Shown here piece after piece: positions 1 through 12,385 of a stretch of 64,000 bases of DNA. The stretch covers positions 99,205,141-99,269,140 of the forward strand of contig NC_080166.1 of assembly GCF_950295315.1 (NCBI RefSeq), given 5' to 3'. The position numbers were made by a program, and so were the translations under genes. The notes beneath the pieces were generated by a model. The model saw only the letters and a list, made by a program, of their open reading frames with translations. It did no database searches and was not told where the DNA came from. The DNA comes from Erinaceus europaeus. Its lineage: Eukaryota > Chordata > Mammalia > Eulipotyphla > Erinaceidae. How positions within the stretch are numbered: the stretch's first letter is position 1; each line of letters opens with the position of its first letter.

Positions 1-75
1 AGGAGCTGTGAGTTCCTAGTGCTGGCACCAAGCCCTAGTGATAATCCTGGTGGAAAATTTTTAAAAATTAAAAAT
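1..75 (+). repeat. SINE 3' tail, cut by window start
   Basis: The first bases match the distal tail found on the longer SINE variants in this window: a stretch ending in a form of CCAGTGATAATCCTGG followed by an A-rich run. Compare the tails at 23180-23245 and 51490-51560. The head lies outside the window. Confidence 0.75.
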
Positions 76-943
76 AAGAGAGATAAAGACGGTTACATGG
101 AATTAAGCCTTTCATTTACGTCAAATCTAATGAAGCTAAAGTTTTTTTAAGTCATCTACTTCAAAGTCATTTTCCCAGTCTGACCCAGATTGCTACAATC
201 CTCTATATTTATCAGTCAAACCAATTACATCTACTCTTGATGACATACTCTCTGTGTGTATGTGTGTGTGTGATACTTCATCAGATGTAGAATATATTAT
301 TTATTATTATCTTGCATTCAATTTAGAAGGAGAAAAGTCTGCCAATTAGACTATGATGAATCAATTTTAAACTAACACATCAATTTTTAAGATCTATTCT
401 GATTTGAAAGATGGCACAACATTCTTAATAAAATAAGTTCACTAGAACTGGTGAAATATAATATTCCTTGCATGTTAAATAGAAATATGAAGAGCTGTTT
501 GTATGAAGAACTTTTATCCATCCCTCACACAACTATACCATTTTAGGAAAGAAAAAAAAAAGTAATGAGAAAACTTAATGCTGTATTTCACAATGTCAGG
601 ACATAGCAAACTAACTCTTTAAGACTAGAGGTGGTTCTCACCACACCTTAAATTAAGACTATTTCCTGACCGTCCACCAAAAAATGATTTTTTTGAACAA
701 CAGGATTTTTAGCCAACTATGCATAAAATGTGGATGCATTTGTCTTGTTTATAAAACAAAATTTAAATGTTTAAATAAATACCCACTATAAATTCATTTT
801 GCATATATATGTAAACACATATGTTAAAAGAAAACACCTTACCTTGACTGTATTTTCTCATAATTATCATTTCTTATTCTATTCTGGTACTAGAAAGAAC
901 CAAGTATATATTCACCAAATCATTCAATTAAAACTCAAAGTTT
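76..943. other. AT-rich spacer with no recognised element
   Basis: I see no coding signal or repeat I can name. A short imperfect TG run lies at about 255-273 and a poly-A run near 550-560. Confidence 0.5.
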
Positions 944-1160
944 TGGGACCAGATGGTGGTGCACCTGGTTGAGTGTATACATTAAAATGCACAAGGACCG
1001 AGTTTCAAGCCCCCGGTCCCAACCTGCATAAAGGAAGCTTCACAAATGGTGAAGCATTGCTACAGGTGTCTTTCTCTATCTTTCTCTATCTTCCCCTTCT
1101 CTCTCAATGTCTCCTGCCTCTATATGAAATAAACAAATATTTTAAAAGATATAACTTTGT
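944..1160 (+). repeat. tRNA-derived SINE, GGTGGTGCACCTGGTT head type
   Basis: The head has an A-box-like stretch in TGGTGGTGCACCTGGTTGAG and a B-box-like stretch around TTTCAAGCCCCCGG. A CT-rich stretch and an A-rich tail follow. Moderately diverged. This head type recurs at 5880, 9105, 24437, 30605, 31095, 33966 and 56738. Confidence 0.85.
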
Positions 1161-1197
1161 GTCCTAGTCACGGAACCTGGATTCCCACAAAGATATA

Positions 1198-2530
1198 ATA
1201 GGTCTAGACCTCTAGCAGATCCTTCTCTCCACTACCTCTGGTCATCTCCATCAGGAACAACATCATAAACCTTCCTTCGTGAGCCCCTATAGGACTTAGC
1301 CCTCACTGTAGAAAAACAATGGTAGAAACTGCCCAACTCTCCAAAGAGAGGCTGGGTCAGCATACTCTGCCACTCGAGGAAGACTGTTACTGAAGTCTAG
1401 AATGTTCTAGAATGCAGCCTAGAATGTTCCTAGCTATGACCATGGAATATGAGCTCGGACAATAGGGATGCAGAAGTTACATAAGCTCTTCTGTTAAATA
1501 TTAATAGACACGGGCCCTAGATCAGATTGACCAGGTTTAGAGTTAATGGCATTTTATACATTTCTCACATTTGGGAGCTATTCTCTGCCCTTATCCAGCT
1601 TTCTCATCCTATTCCCAATTCTGACACAACTTCCCAGACAATACTTTTAACCCACCTGCATATTTATTATCTTTGGGGCTCTGGCAATAATTAGTAAAGC
1701 CATGCATCCCTTAGAATATAGCTAAAATATACTTCCTAGCTTCTTCTAACATGAAGACCCAAAATCTCATCTGCTATATTCTTACCTTTAGGTTCCTGAT
1801 CATTAAACAATTGCAGAGGTTACATAGCTCCTGTGCTGACTATGGGCCTCAGAGCAAATCTGTGGGGTTAATAATATTTATATACTTTTCCCATACTTGG
1901 GAACTACTCTCTTCCCTGATGCAGCTTTCTAGTCATTTTTCCAACTATGACACCATCTCCCCAGACAATAACTTAGATCACCTGAATGTTAGATGTCAAA
2001 CGCAGGCAAAACTAGTAAGGTCATCATGGGCCCTTTGGAATATACCTAAAATAGACCTACTAGCTTTTTCCAAAATAGAGACCCCAAATCTTCATCTGCT
2101 ATATTCTTGTCTTTAGGTTCATGATTAATCAACAATTTGTTCTGCCTTATATCTTAACTCTTTTTCAGCCACCAGGTTCCAGATGCTATCATGATGCCAA
2201 TCTGACTTCCCTGAGCAGACAACCCCACCAAGGTGTTCTGGAGCCCCACCTCCCCAAATCCCTGCCCCACTAGGGAAAAAGAGAGAGGCTGGGAGTATGG
2301 ATCGACATCTCAACACCCATGTTCAGCAGGAAAGAAATTACAGAAGCCAGATCTCCCAACTTCTGTACCTCATAATGATCTTGGATCTATACTTCCAGAG
2401 GGACAAAGAATAGGAAAGCTTTCAAGGGAGGTGACCGGATACGGATATCTGGTGGTGGGATTTATATGAAATTGTACCCCTTATCTTATGGTCCTGTCAA
2501 TACTTCCATTTCATAAATAATAAAAAAATA
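1198..2530 (+). mobile_element. older L1, 3' UTR only (5'-truncated)
   Basis: This is the long 3' UTR of the window's L1 lineage and is colinear with 21655-22885 and 49880-51292. The last 400 bp carry the hallmark blocks CACCAGGTTCCAGATGC, GGGAAAAAGAGAGAGGCTGG and GGAAAGCTTTCAAGGGAGG, ending in an A-rich tail near 2515-2530. It contains no ORF2 sequence, so the insertion began inside the UTR or lost its 5' part. Confidence 0.8.
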
Positions 2531-2781
2531 TTGTTCTGCCTTATGTCCTAATGCTTTTCATCTTCCAAGTTGCAGATGGTATCATGACGCCAGCCTAACT
2601 TCCCTGGGCAGACAACCTCACCAGTGTGTCCTGTATCCCCACCTCCCCAGAGCCCTATCCCCCTTGGGAAAGACAGAATTAGGCTGGGGACATGGATCAA
2701 CCTGCCAACACCCATGTCCAGCAGAGAAGCAATTACAGAAACCAGGCATCCCACCTTTAGTGCACCATAAAAAATCTTTGG
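2531..2781 (+). mobile_element. older L1 3' end, left part (split by a younger L1)
   Basis: This second L1 3' end starts directly after the poly-A of the preceding one. It is cut in the middle by the insertion at 2782-4612 and resumes at 4613. The last 13 bases, AAAAAATCTTTGG (2769-2781), are the left copy of that insertion's target-site duplication. Confidence 0.8.
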
Positions 2782-3985
2782 GACTTTGTTAGAAAGTGAA
2801 CCACCTGAGATGAAATTAGAGTGTATTATAAAAGGAAAGGTCTCACCCGAGTAATGAAACTGAAGGGTTGTCATTCCACACGTGAAGTCTCTGGACACAG
2901 TCTGAGGTGAAGCATGTTGCGGTGGCAATCGTTGCGTTGGTTAGGTTGTGATCGGCAGATGCAATATTATTTGGTTTGGATTGGGAGATGCATACGGGAA
3001 AGTGGGCCCTATCCAAGGGTTCCAGGACTAGGGGAAGTAGGGACTCTATAGTAGAGATGTGAGGTTCCTGCTGTCTTAGGGTTCAAAAAGACAATCGATA
3101 GTTAATGTTATCATCACATTGTTTGGTAATTGGGTTAACTTTGAAAAGTCCTTTTGTTAGGGTTTTCTGTACAGTATCCAGTATCTTGTATATAGCTGTG
3201 CTATTGGATGCTTCTAATCTACTTGGTCTAGGCTTTTGAGAGAGTCCGCATATCAAATACACAGCCTATATATTAAAGAGATTCAGTTTGTGTTTTGAGA
3301 AACTTTGAGACATACAACTGATTTTCACCCTCTCATATTAATTAACTACTGATTTATATGTCTACATTTTACTAGGAGTGTACATAAACACCATTCCCAC
3401 CACCAAAAGACTGTGACCCATCCCTCCCACCCACTCCCACCCCCCACTGGCCCAGGAAGCTGCATGTCTACCCCTCACCACAGGGTTTTTACTTTGGTGC
3501 CCTACTTACAATTTGATCAGGTCCTGCTTTTAGTTTCCCTTTCAGATCTTCTTACTCAACTTCTGTTGATGAGTGGGATCATCCCATACTCATCTTTATC
3601 TTTCTGACTTAGTTCACTTAACATAATTCCTTCTAGCTCTGTCCAAGATGGGTCAGAGAAGGTGGGTTCATTGTTCTTGATAGGTGCATAGTATTCCATT
3701 GTGTATATATACCACAGCTTTCTCAGCCACTCATCTGTTGTTGGGCACCTGGGTTGCTTCCAGGTTTTAGCTATTATGAATTGTGCTGCTGTGAACATAG
3801 GAGTAACACACCTCTTTTTGGTTGGGTGTTATGGAGTCCTTGGGGTATAACCCCAGGAGAGGAATTACTGGATCATATGGAAGGTCCATGTCTAGCCTTC
3901 TGAGAGTTTTCCAGACTGCTCTCCACAGAGGCTGTACCAATTTACATTCCCACCAGCAATGTAAAAGGGTTCCTCTGTCCCCACA
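2782..3985 (-). mobile_element. young L1, inverted 5' part of a twin-primed insertion
   Basis: Read on the minus strand, this covers the ORF2 C-terminus (about 4000 down to 3556; frames here encode pieces such as [17 protein letters not shown]) and then the first part of the 3' UTR. It is close to 45975-47165 of the full-length L1. The sense-oriented remainder of the same insertion follows at 3986. The whole 2782-4612 unit is bounded by AAAAAATCTTTGG at 2769-2781 and 4613-4625, so inverted and sense parts entered together. This is the structure expected from twin priming. Confidence 0.9.
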
Positions 3986-4612
3986 GCTCTCTAATTCCAT
4001 CCCAGGTGGATCACTTTCTAACAAAGTCCCAAAACCTAGATATACACCAGGTTCTGTGAGAGAGAGCATATGTTCACACGTATCCATAAACTACTGCAAA
4101 ATATATACCTGAAAGCAGAAGTACACTAGAGTTTGCAGTGAGTGAGTACCTCCCTAACACTTCCTCTCCACTATTCCAAGCTTGGGATCCATGATTGCTC
4201 AACAATTTGTTTGGCTTCGTATGTTAACTCTCTTTTCAATCACCAGGTTCCAGATGCCAACAGGATGCTGGCCAGGCTTCCCTGGATTGAAGACCCCACC
4301 AATGTGTCCTGGAGCTCAGCTTCCTCAGAGACACACCTTACTAGGGAAAGAGAGAGACAGACTGGGAGTATGGACTGACCAGTCAACGCCCATGTTCAGC
4401 AGGGAAGCAATTACAGAAGAATTACCTTCTACCTTCTGCAACCCTCAATGACCCTGGGTCCATGCTCCCAGAGGGATAGAGAATGGGAAAGCTATCATGG
4501 GAGGGTGTGGGTTATGGAGATTGGGTGGTGGGAATTGCGTGGAGTTGTATCCCTCCTACCTTATGGTTTTGTTCATTAATCCTTTCTTAAATAAAAAATT
4601 TAAAAAAAAAAG
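3986..4612 (+). mobile_element. young L1, sense 3' part of the twin-primed insertion
   Basis: The sense part starts near CTCTAATTCCATCCCAGG and runs through the L1 3' UTR to the A-rich tail at 4592-4612. About 45 bp of L1 sequence near CACTTTCTAACAAAGTCCC occurs in both this part and the inverted part (near 2782-2825). The two priming products therefore overlapped rather than meeting end to end. Confidence 0.9.
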
Positions 4613-4771
4613 AAAAAATCTTTGGTCCACACTCCCAAAGGAATAAAGAATAGGAAACCTTCCAGTAGAGTGGAGGGTATCTGGAAATCTGGTGGTCGGA
4701 ATTGTACCTCTCTAATCCCACAATCTTGTCGATCATTATTAAATCACTAATAAAAAATTTTAAAAGACATA
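4613..4771 (+). mobile_element. older L1 3' end, right part
   Basis: This continues the element interrupted at 2781. It begins with the right target-site duplication, passes the conserved CTCCCAAAGGAATAAAGAATAG block and ends with TTATTAAATCACTAATAAAA, a 3' terminus shared with the L1 ends at 14770, 36475 and 59760. Confidence 0.8.
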
Positions 4772-5879
4772 TAATAAACTTAAAAAAAAAAAACTCCAAA
4801 GTTTAGGCTGAGGAGGTGCAAGCCAAAGATCCCCAGCCGAAGTACGTTTGCCAAAGCTCAGTGTCTATCTGTGATTGCATGCATATTCTCTAAGTAAATC
4901 TTAAAAAAGAACTCAAAAAATTTACTGTTTTATGTCCTTGCAAAATGCATGAACTGTAAATGAAACTAACTGCTACTCACCATACATAAATCTAGAATTC
5001 ACAGTTAATTTATACCCATTTTGTTATTTTTCTTTCATTTCTCTTTAAATTAGCATATATGTGACTCTACTAACACAGATTGTTAATACTCTATCAGATT
5101 AAACAATCCCAATATGCTCATCTATGCTATTCTCTGATGACATAAGTTGTTAAACTATTATCACTCCTTCATGTGAAAATTTGTCCAGTCTAATACTCTG
5201 GATGATATTAAACAGATTGGTTTAGTGTCTCCCTTGTACTTTTTATAATTCCTATGAAAATATAATGGATGATTAGGTATTAAATATATTACCTAGTATT
5301 GACAACAACTTTTCAATCTGAAAATTTTTCCATTTTACTTTTATGTCCTAGAACTACAGAACTTTAGAGCCTATGGCATATAAATATCAACTCAGTTATC
5401 TTACAGCTGATTCTCATCCATCAAGAATTACTATTTCCTGATGACTTCCCACATACATAGTACTATAAAAAAATGTTTGGCTTCCATTACCATATCTAAT
5501 CCTTGGAATTACCTAGTCTGTTAATTATTTGCTCCATTTCACAAATAAGAAAACCAGATTTCAGAGAGGTTAAGAAATTGTATCCAAGGCTGAACTACAA
5601 CTTTGGTTTTGATAGGCAAGTCCACAAGAGTGTTTATTCTGCTCATTATACTTTCTCTCAATGAAAACACCAGCAGTAAACATAAATGTATGCTAAAATC
5701 TTGTACCCATATTTTAATTGTCATTTTTTATTTTCCCTTATTCCTATTCAGTTTCTTCTGAAACAAAAAGTTACTCTTTACTTCCCTTAATATAACAGAA
5801 GTCTTAACTAATCTACCAGCAATAATGTCCACAGATATATGAAACCTCCTTGAATACATTGCTAAATAAATAATCAAAG
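4772..5879. other. AT-rich spacer with no recognised element
   Basis: A poly-A run lies near 4782-4794. The stretch around 4800-4905 could be a decayed SINE, since it ends in an A-rich tail, but I cannot place it. No coding signal. Confidence 0.45.
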
Positions 5880-6062
5880 GGTGCCGGGTGATGGCACACC
5901 GAGTTAAGCACAGAAGTTACCAGTGCAAGAATACAGGTTCAAGCCCCTGGTCGCCACCTACGGGAGGATGTTTCATGAGTGGTAAAGTAGGTCTGCAGGT
6001 GTCTTTCTTTCCCCTCTCAATTTCTCTCTATCCTACCCAATAAGAAATAGAAAGGAAAAAAT
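5880..6062 (+). repeat. tRNA-derived SINE, CACACC head type
   Basis: It has the head GGGTGCCGGGTGATGGCACACC, a B-box-like GGTTCAAGCCCCTGG, a CT-rich middle and the end TCCTACCCAATAAG with an A-rich tail. Confidence 0.85.
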
Positions 6063-6780
6063 GGGAAAAAACTCATTATCAACAAATTTCATTCTTTATG
6101 TTATTTAAATTTATTAATATAATCACATTGCTAATCTCCTAGATCATCTGATAAAATCTGGGCATACCTCTCTGATGCTTGCTACATTAAGCTGTCTAAT
6201 TAATTTCAAAGTATAATTTGATAATAAACTGCTTTATTTGCCCATTATGCCTTATTGACAGAAAATACCTAACTGCATATGCCATTTAACTATGTGGTAC
6301 TATAATAACTATAGTAATGAAACCTCCATAGAGGTACGTTGTTTCTGATCATTTTTGACATACAGCTCCACCTTGATGAAAAGACGTCAACAGCAGAGTG
6401 TGTGCATTGGCATTCATGTTCTGGTTCTACAGTAGTCTCTTTTCTTCTCCTCTTATACTTTTTCCTAGATGAATTCTCAATTGCAAGTGCAAATGCTGAA
6501 TGCCTGTATTCTATTAACGATCTTCAAGTCAGGATAATATCCTAAGTTTGAGACATATATAAATAGCTCCTAAAAAATTTCTCATTTGAAGTGCCACTGG
6601 GTCCACTTAGTTGATTTTTATCCCTCAATGCTGTTTCATTCTCTCTAGTCCTCTCCCAAATGTACTCCTCCAAAATCTGTTCTCTAAAAAAAAAAAAACA
6701 AACTCCAACCAGTTCTCAAGATAGACACCTGCAATTCAGTCTTCCATTTCCATGTCTCTCATACCAAACACTTAAAATTT
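6063..6780. other. AT-rich spacer with no recognised element
   Basis: No reading frame or repeat that I can support. A poly-A run lies at 6687-6699. Confidence 0.45.
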
Positions 6781-6782
6781 AG

Positions 6783-6950
6783 TCATGCGGCGAGTACAAA
6801 TAGCTCTCCTGATGAGGTGCTTGTCTTGCAGCATGAACCCCAACACCAAATGAGAATGCCATGGTGCCAGGGGAGACCCCAGTGTTGTGATGTCTTTCTC
6901 ACTCTGTGTTTCTGACTGAAATAAAAAGAATGGAAAATCAGCTGGGGCGG
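6783..6950 (+). repeat. diverged SINE, third head type
   Basis: It resembles the SINE type with a GAGGTGCTTGTCTTGCA head, an ATGCCATGGTGCCAGGGG middle and a TTTCTCACTCTGTGTTTCTGACTGAAATAAA end. The same type appears in antisense at 7268-7507 and in sense at 8636 and 9445. Old and partly decayed. Confidence 0.6.
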
Positions 6951-6995
6951 GGTATTACAATCACACATATATGAGAACCTAGTGTGGCAAAATTA

Positions 6996-7027
6996 TATAT
7001 ATATATAATATATATGTATATATATAA
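6996..7027. repeat. (AT)n microsatellite
   Basis: An almost pure alternating TA tract with one short interruption. Confidence 0.9.
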
Positions 7028-7267
7028 TCAACTATATCATTATTTCAATTACTGGGCTGTCAAACAAGTCACAACGTATTTTTGCGTAGAATATATGGGA
7101 AAATAAGAGAAAAAAATACATCATGACTTTTCTGACAACCTAATGGAATTTTTCAACTTTGTAATATTCCTACTATCCTCACATTTAGAATGATCTTGTT
7201 TAAGTTAAGACCATTGCTAATGTCATTATCTGCAAATTTGGTCAACCTGAATCCACTATACCCACTT

Positions 7268-7507
7268 TGTTTTTTTTGGTTGAGTTAGGGTGGTGGGGGT
7301 GTCTCATACACATTTGGATCCACCACTTCTGGTGGAATTTTTCATGCAGAGAGAATGATAAAGATAAATTGAAAATGAATAAAAGAGAGAGAACAGCTAG
7401 CAACGTTTTCCCCATTGCTATGATACTCTTGTGTGGTTCCAGGGTTTGAACCTGGGCCTTGTGCGTGGCAAGGTACATACCTTTCATGGTGAGCTATCTC
7501 TTAGCAC
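7268..7507 (-). repeat. SINE, third head type, antisense
   Basis: Read on the minus strand, it starts near AGATAGCTCACCATGAAAGG, passes the B-box-like stretch complementary to CCAGGGTTTGAACCTGGGCC at about 7438-7460 and ends in a T/A-rich stretch. Confidence 0.7.
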
Positions 7508-8635
7508 TTCTACCTCAATTCTTTCCTTAATTCTATGCTGTGTGACCTTTGTGAATGTAAAGTGGATCATTTAACTAAAATCCTCCTGCAGTTTTCAATT
7601 ACCTTTATACAAAAGTCCAAAAGGGTTAATATGATATCTGATAAGGTTGTTCTTGATTGACATTTGTCCATTTTGTTCATTATAATTTTAATGTTAATTT
7701 TTCCCCAGTTGATCCAAACTCAAACTTTTATAAAATAAACACTGAAATACTTGTAAAATATAGACATCTTCACAAACTCATCAAAGAACTACACCTTGCA
7801 GTGTCCTCTGATGAATATGCTAACAAACAAATGTGTACCTGAAAACGTATGTTTGTGTGTGTGTGTGCGCATGTGTATGCAGCGTTGAGAAGAAACCCTT
7901 TGCAAAAAATATTAACGCATGACTCACTGTAGTGCATTTTTAAAAATTTTTCAGTCTATCAAAATTGTTGATTGTAAAGTCAGTAAAGCTGTTAACATAA
8001 ATTAAATTATAATCTGCTATATCATTTGCAACAACCTCTCAGTTTATTTACATCATACCTATTGTTAATTTTTACACAGCTGTTTACTCAGTAATGCATA
8101 CTTTACTGGTTCGTGGCACTGAGTTAGACATAAACTTGACTGAAGTCACCCAAGGGCATCGAGATTTCAGTTTCTACATTACTTAGCATGATATGTTATT
8201 TATGTTGCATCATTTACTTACATAGTACTTTCTAAAGTAAATGCATACCAGCTATATTGTGTCCTGTATAACTGTAACTTGAAGGCTATCATAGATACAT
8301 CAATTTTAACTTACTAAGATCATGACATTATCCAAAATGATCTGCAAGAAAAATATCTGCATTATTCACTGAAAAATTGGTCATTTTCTTGCCACAGCTA
8401 TTTTAAAATGTGCTATTAGATTGCATAAATCTATACTAAGTAAAGGGTTTCAGGGGATAATAGTCTAAAACAATATAATACAGAAATTACACTGAGGCTA
8501 CTATACAGTTTGAGAGCAAATACCCAACAAATTCATCCTAAATGATTACCAATACAAAGAACTCTTTCATGGTAGCCAGGGCTTATAATTTCCTTATGAC
8601 AATTTGCTTAATACATGTTGCAAAAAAATTGATAC
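7508..8635. other. AT-rich spacer with a GT microsatellite
   Basis: (GT)n lies at about 7850-7875. I see no coding signal or nameable repeat elsewhere in this stretch. Confidence 0.5.
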
Positions 8636-8825
8636 AATAGACAGAGAGATAATACAATAGTACAAAATTAGACTTGCAAATGTGAGTTCCTTAATTCAAT
8701 CCCCAGCACTAGCAGAGTGATGGTCCAGTTATCTCTCTCTCTCACTTGCTTGCTCTCGTTCTCTTGCTCTCCTGCCCTTGCTCTAGCTCTCTCTATATCA
8801 TTAATAAATATTTTTAAATCTTCAA
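8636..8825 (+). repeat. SINE, third head type, with expanded CT tract
   Basis: It has the head CAGAGAGATAATACAATAG, a B-box remnant TTCAATCCCCAGCAC and a long TCTC/GCTC-rich stretch (8731-8795), ending in an AT-rich tail. Confidence 0.65.
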
Positions 8826-9104
8826 TATCTATAAAAACACAGATAAACATATTTTGTTTACATGTAAATTAAATTAAATTCTTGATTCTGCAAGAAAAAT
8901 AGTTTTACAGGAGTCTCTTTATAAACAAGAAAGGAAATCATCTTCACTTACTACAGTGAATAGACAGATTATGACCAAATTTAAAATATTTCAGACTTTT
9001 GCTTCAACCTGAATAGTAAACCAACATCAATTTAGCTCATGAGTTTATAAATCTCAATAAAAAAGGAAATGTCACATACACAAGTATGTAAAATAGGCAT
9101 TTAA

Positions 9105-9320
9105 TTAATTTATTTATTTATTTGTTTATTTATTGGATAGACACAGCCAGAAATTGAGAGGAAGGGGAAGACAGATGGAGAGAGACAAGAGACACCTGCA
9201 GCACTGCTTCACTACTTGTGAAGATATCCCCCTGCAGGTGGGGATCGGGGGCTTGAACCCAGGTCCTTGGAGCATTGTAACATGTGCTCAACCAGGTACA
9301 CCACAACCCAGTCTCTAAGG
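9105..9320 (-). repeat. tRNA-derived SINE, CACCTGGTT head type, antisense
   Basis: The T-rich side (TTTATTTATTTGTTTATTTA) is the antisense tail. The head lies at 9285-9318. CAGGTGGGGATCGGGGGC and GCTTGAACCCAGGTC mark the inner boxes. Confidence 0.85.
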
Positions 9321-9444
9321 CATTATATTATAACAAAAATAAACCTTATATGATCCCCAAAATCAGCTACTAAGATTAAGTGATTGTTAGAAAAATATGC
9401 AACTGATGACAAGAGAAAACTAAATATAAATTCTATAAGATAAT

Positions 9445-9597
9445 AATTTATTGGACAGACAGGTGACACAGTGAATGAAGAATTGAACTCTTAAGCATGA
9501 GGTTTTGAAGTCAATCCCCAGTAGCACAAGTGCCAGAATGATGCTTTATCTCTCTCCTCCTCTCTTTAAAAAGAAATCTTTTTTAAAAAAAATAATA
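9445..9597 (+). repeat. SINE, third head type
   Basis: It has the head ACAGGTGACACAGTGAATG, then GCATGAGGTTTTGAAGTCAATCCCCAG, a short TCTCTCC stretch and an A-rich tail. Confidence 0.6.
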
Positions 9598-9599
9598 AC

Positions 9600-9960
9600 G
9601 TATTTTAAGGAGTAGCTACAACCATTGGAGTTTTCTGTATATATTCTTATGTCATCTGCTATAGTGATAGATTTATTTCTTCCATTCCAAACTGGACACT
9701 TTTTATATCAGTTGCTAGTCTAATTACTCTGATGAAAACTCCCAACTCTATTTTGGATAGTACTAGAAAGAATGGACAATCTTGTCTCGATCCTGATATC
9801 ATAGGAAATGTTTGAGCTTTCCATCATAAAGTGTGATTGTGTGTGGCTTTATAATATGAAATTTTCTTTTTGAGTTATGTTCCTCTACACCCATTTTATT
9901 GAGAACTTTTGTCATAAATGGGTGCTTGAAGGGAGCCTACTTTTGTAATTTCATATTTTC
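9600..9960 (-). mobile_element. ancient L1 ORF2 fragment, reverse transcriptase region
   Basis: Antisense blocks such as TTCTTATGTCATCTGCTATAG followed by TTATTTCTTCCATTCCAAAC are typical of the ORF2 segment just after the reverse transcriptase core in old mammalian L1s. Heavily decayed, with no open frame. Confidence 0.65.
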
Positions 9961-10784
9961 TTTGTTTTAAGTGAGCATAAGAGTCCTGGATTGTTCTGTC
10001 TCAATAGTATTAGATAAATTGTCTCCATAGCCAAGTGTATTTAATGGATACACAAAAGTGGATGAAGAGAGCATTTACAAATAATAAAAACCAAGATAAT
10101 AGGTGGACATTTTTTAACATTATATGGAAAGAATGCAATATGGTGAAAATAAGTATTTATTCTGAAAAGTTAATATGCAATAAATAATAACTTGCATATG
10201 ACCAGTATTTTCTATTAGAAGTCAAAGAAACCATTTGTTTTAGTTTATTCAGTTTGCATTCATGATAAAGTATCAAACTTAAGTGTTAATAAAAATAATG
10301 AAGTTGAAGAATATCATCATTTAAAATCAGACATTAAAAGGGTTTATGTTGTCATTCTTCTATTATTAATATAGAATATCTATTAATATTCAGTCTAGTA
10401 ACACAAACAATAAATATAATGAATGAAGTTTTTTTAAAAAAAGATGATATTTCATTGTTATCACCTCCCATTAATTTTCATGTGGAATTCTATTAAATCT
10501 ACAAATTTCAACTTCTTCATTATAAATATATCAGTTTAACAAACTACCATGAACTTCGTTCTTGTTATGCCTTTGAAACTTGAGTATAAAATTTTAATGA
10601 TTATGCTGAAGAATAGATAAAACAAATACAAAGAGAATCATTAAGAAATACAGCAATATTTTTCTATCATATTAAAATAGTGAGGTATTACAAGATAGCT
10701 GATTATGAATGTAACAGACTTACATGACATAAAATCTAACTTCCTAATAATGTAGTTTATTAAAAATAAAGCATTACGAAGCTA
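9961..10784. other. very AT-rich spacer
   Basis: No coding signal or nameable repeat. Many short A and T runs. Confidence 0.45.
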
Positions 10785-11570
10785 GAGAGACAAATAAATA
10801 GGCAGTGCCAGTGAGGATACAGGGGGGAAAGAAAGCCTTGCAACTGTTGTTAGGAATATAAACTTCTCTAGCCCCTGTGGCCAATATTTCTCAAAATACT
10901 GAAAAACCAGCAATTCCCTCCTAGAGATTTTACCAAAGAACACAAGAAGAGACCTACATAGACCTATGATCATTCATAGCAGCATTTTTTGTAGCAACTA
11001 AAAGGTGGAAGCTATGCAAGTACCTAATGATAAGAAAAGTAACGGTAGGGCTAACAAAATAGTTCAACTGAACTCTGTACTGCTTTGCCATGTGCACAAC
11101 CCAAGTTTGAGTCAGACCCCTACTGTATTGAAGGAAGCTTCAGTACTATTATCGCTTATTCTCTTGAATTCTCTCTGTCAAGAAAGAGAGAAAGAAGGAA
11201 CGAGAGAATGCTGGTATATAAACCAAATGAAAGACTATTAAAGCTGAAACTCAAAGGAATTATACTAAGTGAAATAAACCAGAAGGAGAAGGAAGAGCAT
11301 GAATGTAGGATAATCTCTCATAGTGAGTCTTAAGAAACAAAGGGAAAATACAGAGTAAAATTTAGATTAGCTGTGGCCTGTTGCAACATTTCCAAGCACT
11401 CTCAAATAGGGAAGGGGGCCAGGGGACTAGAAGGCATGTGTGTTTTAAGACAAACATGGAGGAAGAAATATCATATGGTGGTGAGTGCAGAGTGCAGACC
11501 TAGTTACAGCAGAATAAGAAACGTCCCACATATAATAACTATCATATAAATCATAATTCCCCCAATAAGA
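10785..11570 (+). mobile_element. ancient L1: ORF2 C-terminus and 3' end, with an internal SINE-like insert
   Basis: 10800-11000 and 11225-11335 decode in pieces to the ORF2 C-terminal region; for example, the frame at 11085-11333 ends LKGIILSEINQKEKEEHE, close to the L1 motif around LSELSQK. A SINE-like stretch at about 11045-11215 (CAGACCCCTACTGTATTG, then CT-rich) separates the two blocks. 11340-11570 is an older-type 3' UTR. Confidence 0.65.
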
Positions 11571-11580
11571 AGACTTTATA

Positions 11581-12385
11581 GTGCAGATGAAGAGTTGGGG
11601 GTACTCCATTTTATAGATAGCTAGTTTATTATTATATTTTAGTTATATTCCAAAGGGCCTGTGGCTGAAATCTGATATACAGGTGGATCCAAGTTATTGT
11701 CTGGGGAGATGATGTCATGGCTAGAAAAGGAACAGAAAGCTGGATCAGGGAAGAGAGTAGCTCCCAGATATGGGAAAGCTGTATAGATATTGTTGACTGT
11801 AAACCCCATCAATTTGATTTGGTCTGGGGCCCATATTCAGCTTAGGAGCCTATGTGACCTCTGCATCCCTGTAGATCTGAGCTTACATTCTGTGGTCATG
11901 AGTAGGAACATTCCAAGCTTCCCCAATATCGACCCATCTTCCTCAGGACGGAACATTCTCTACCATTGTTGACCCACGTTGAGGTCAAGGTCCTATGGGG
12001 GCCCACAAAGGGGTCTATTTTGTTGTTCCTGATAGAGATAACTGGTAATAATGCAAGAGGAATTTATTTGAGGTCTAGGCCCATCATGTCAGTTTGGGAA
12101 TCTCAGGACTCCCCAACTAGAGCCCCAGCTGATGGGGTGGCCTGATAGTGACTAAAGAATCATCATTAAAATATGCCAGTCTCTTGCCCTTATTCAGCTT
12201 TTGCAGTCCTTGTTTTGATAAGGTTAGCTTTGGAGTGAGTGAGAGAACTGTAATAGGATGTAGGTGAGGAGGGTATCTAAGTCTAATTAGATACTATTTC
12301 ATTAGGAACTTTATACTAACTCACTGCAGACTATTCTGTACCTTTGCTTTCAGGTATATATTTTGCCCTAATTTATGGATACACT
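11581..12385 (-). mobile_element. L1 3' UTR, inverted part of a twin-primed insertion
   Basis: On the minus strand this runs from the GTATCCATAAATTAGGGC region of the UTR to CTCTTCATCTGC. The sense part that follows begins with the very next UTR sequence (CTATTACAGCCTTTAAG). The 11581-12835 unit is bounded by AGACTTTATA (11571-11580) and AAACTTTATA (12834-12843), a 10-bp duplication with one mismatch, supporting a single event. Confidence 0.85.
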
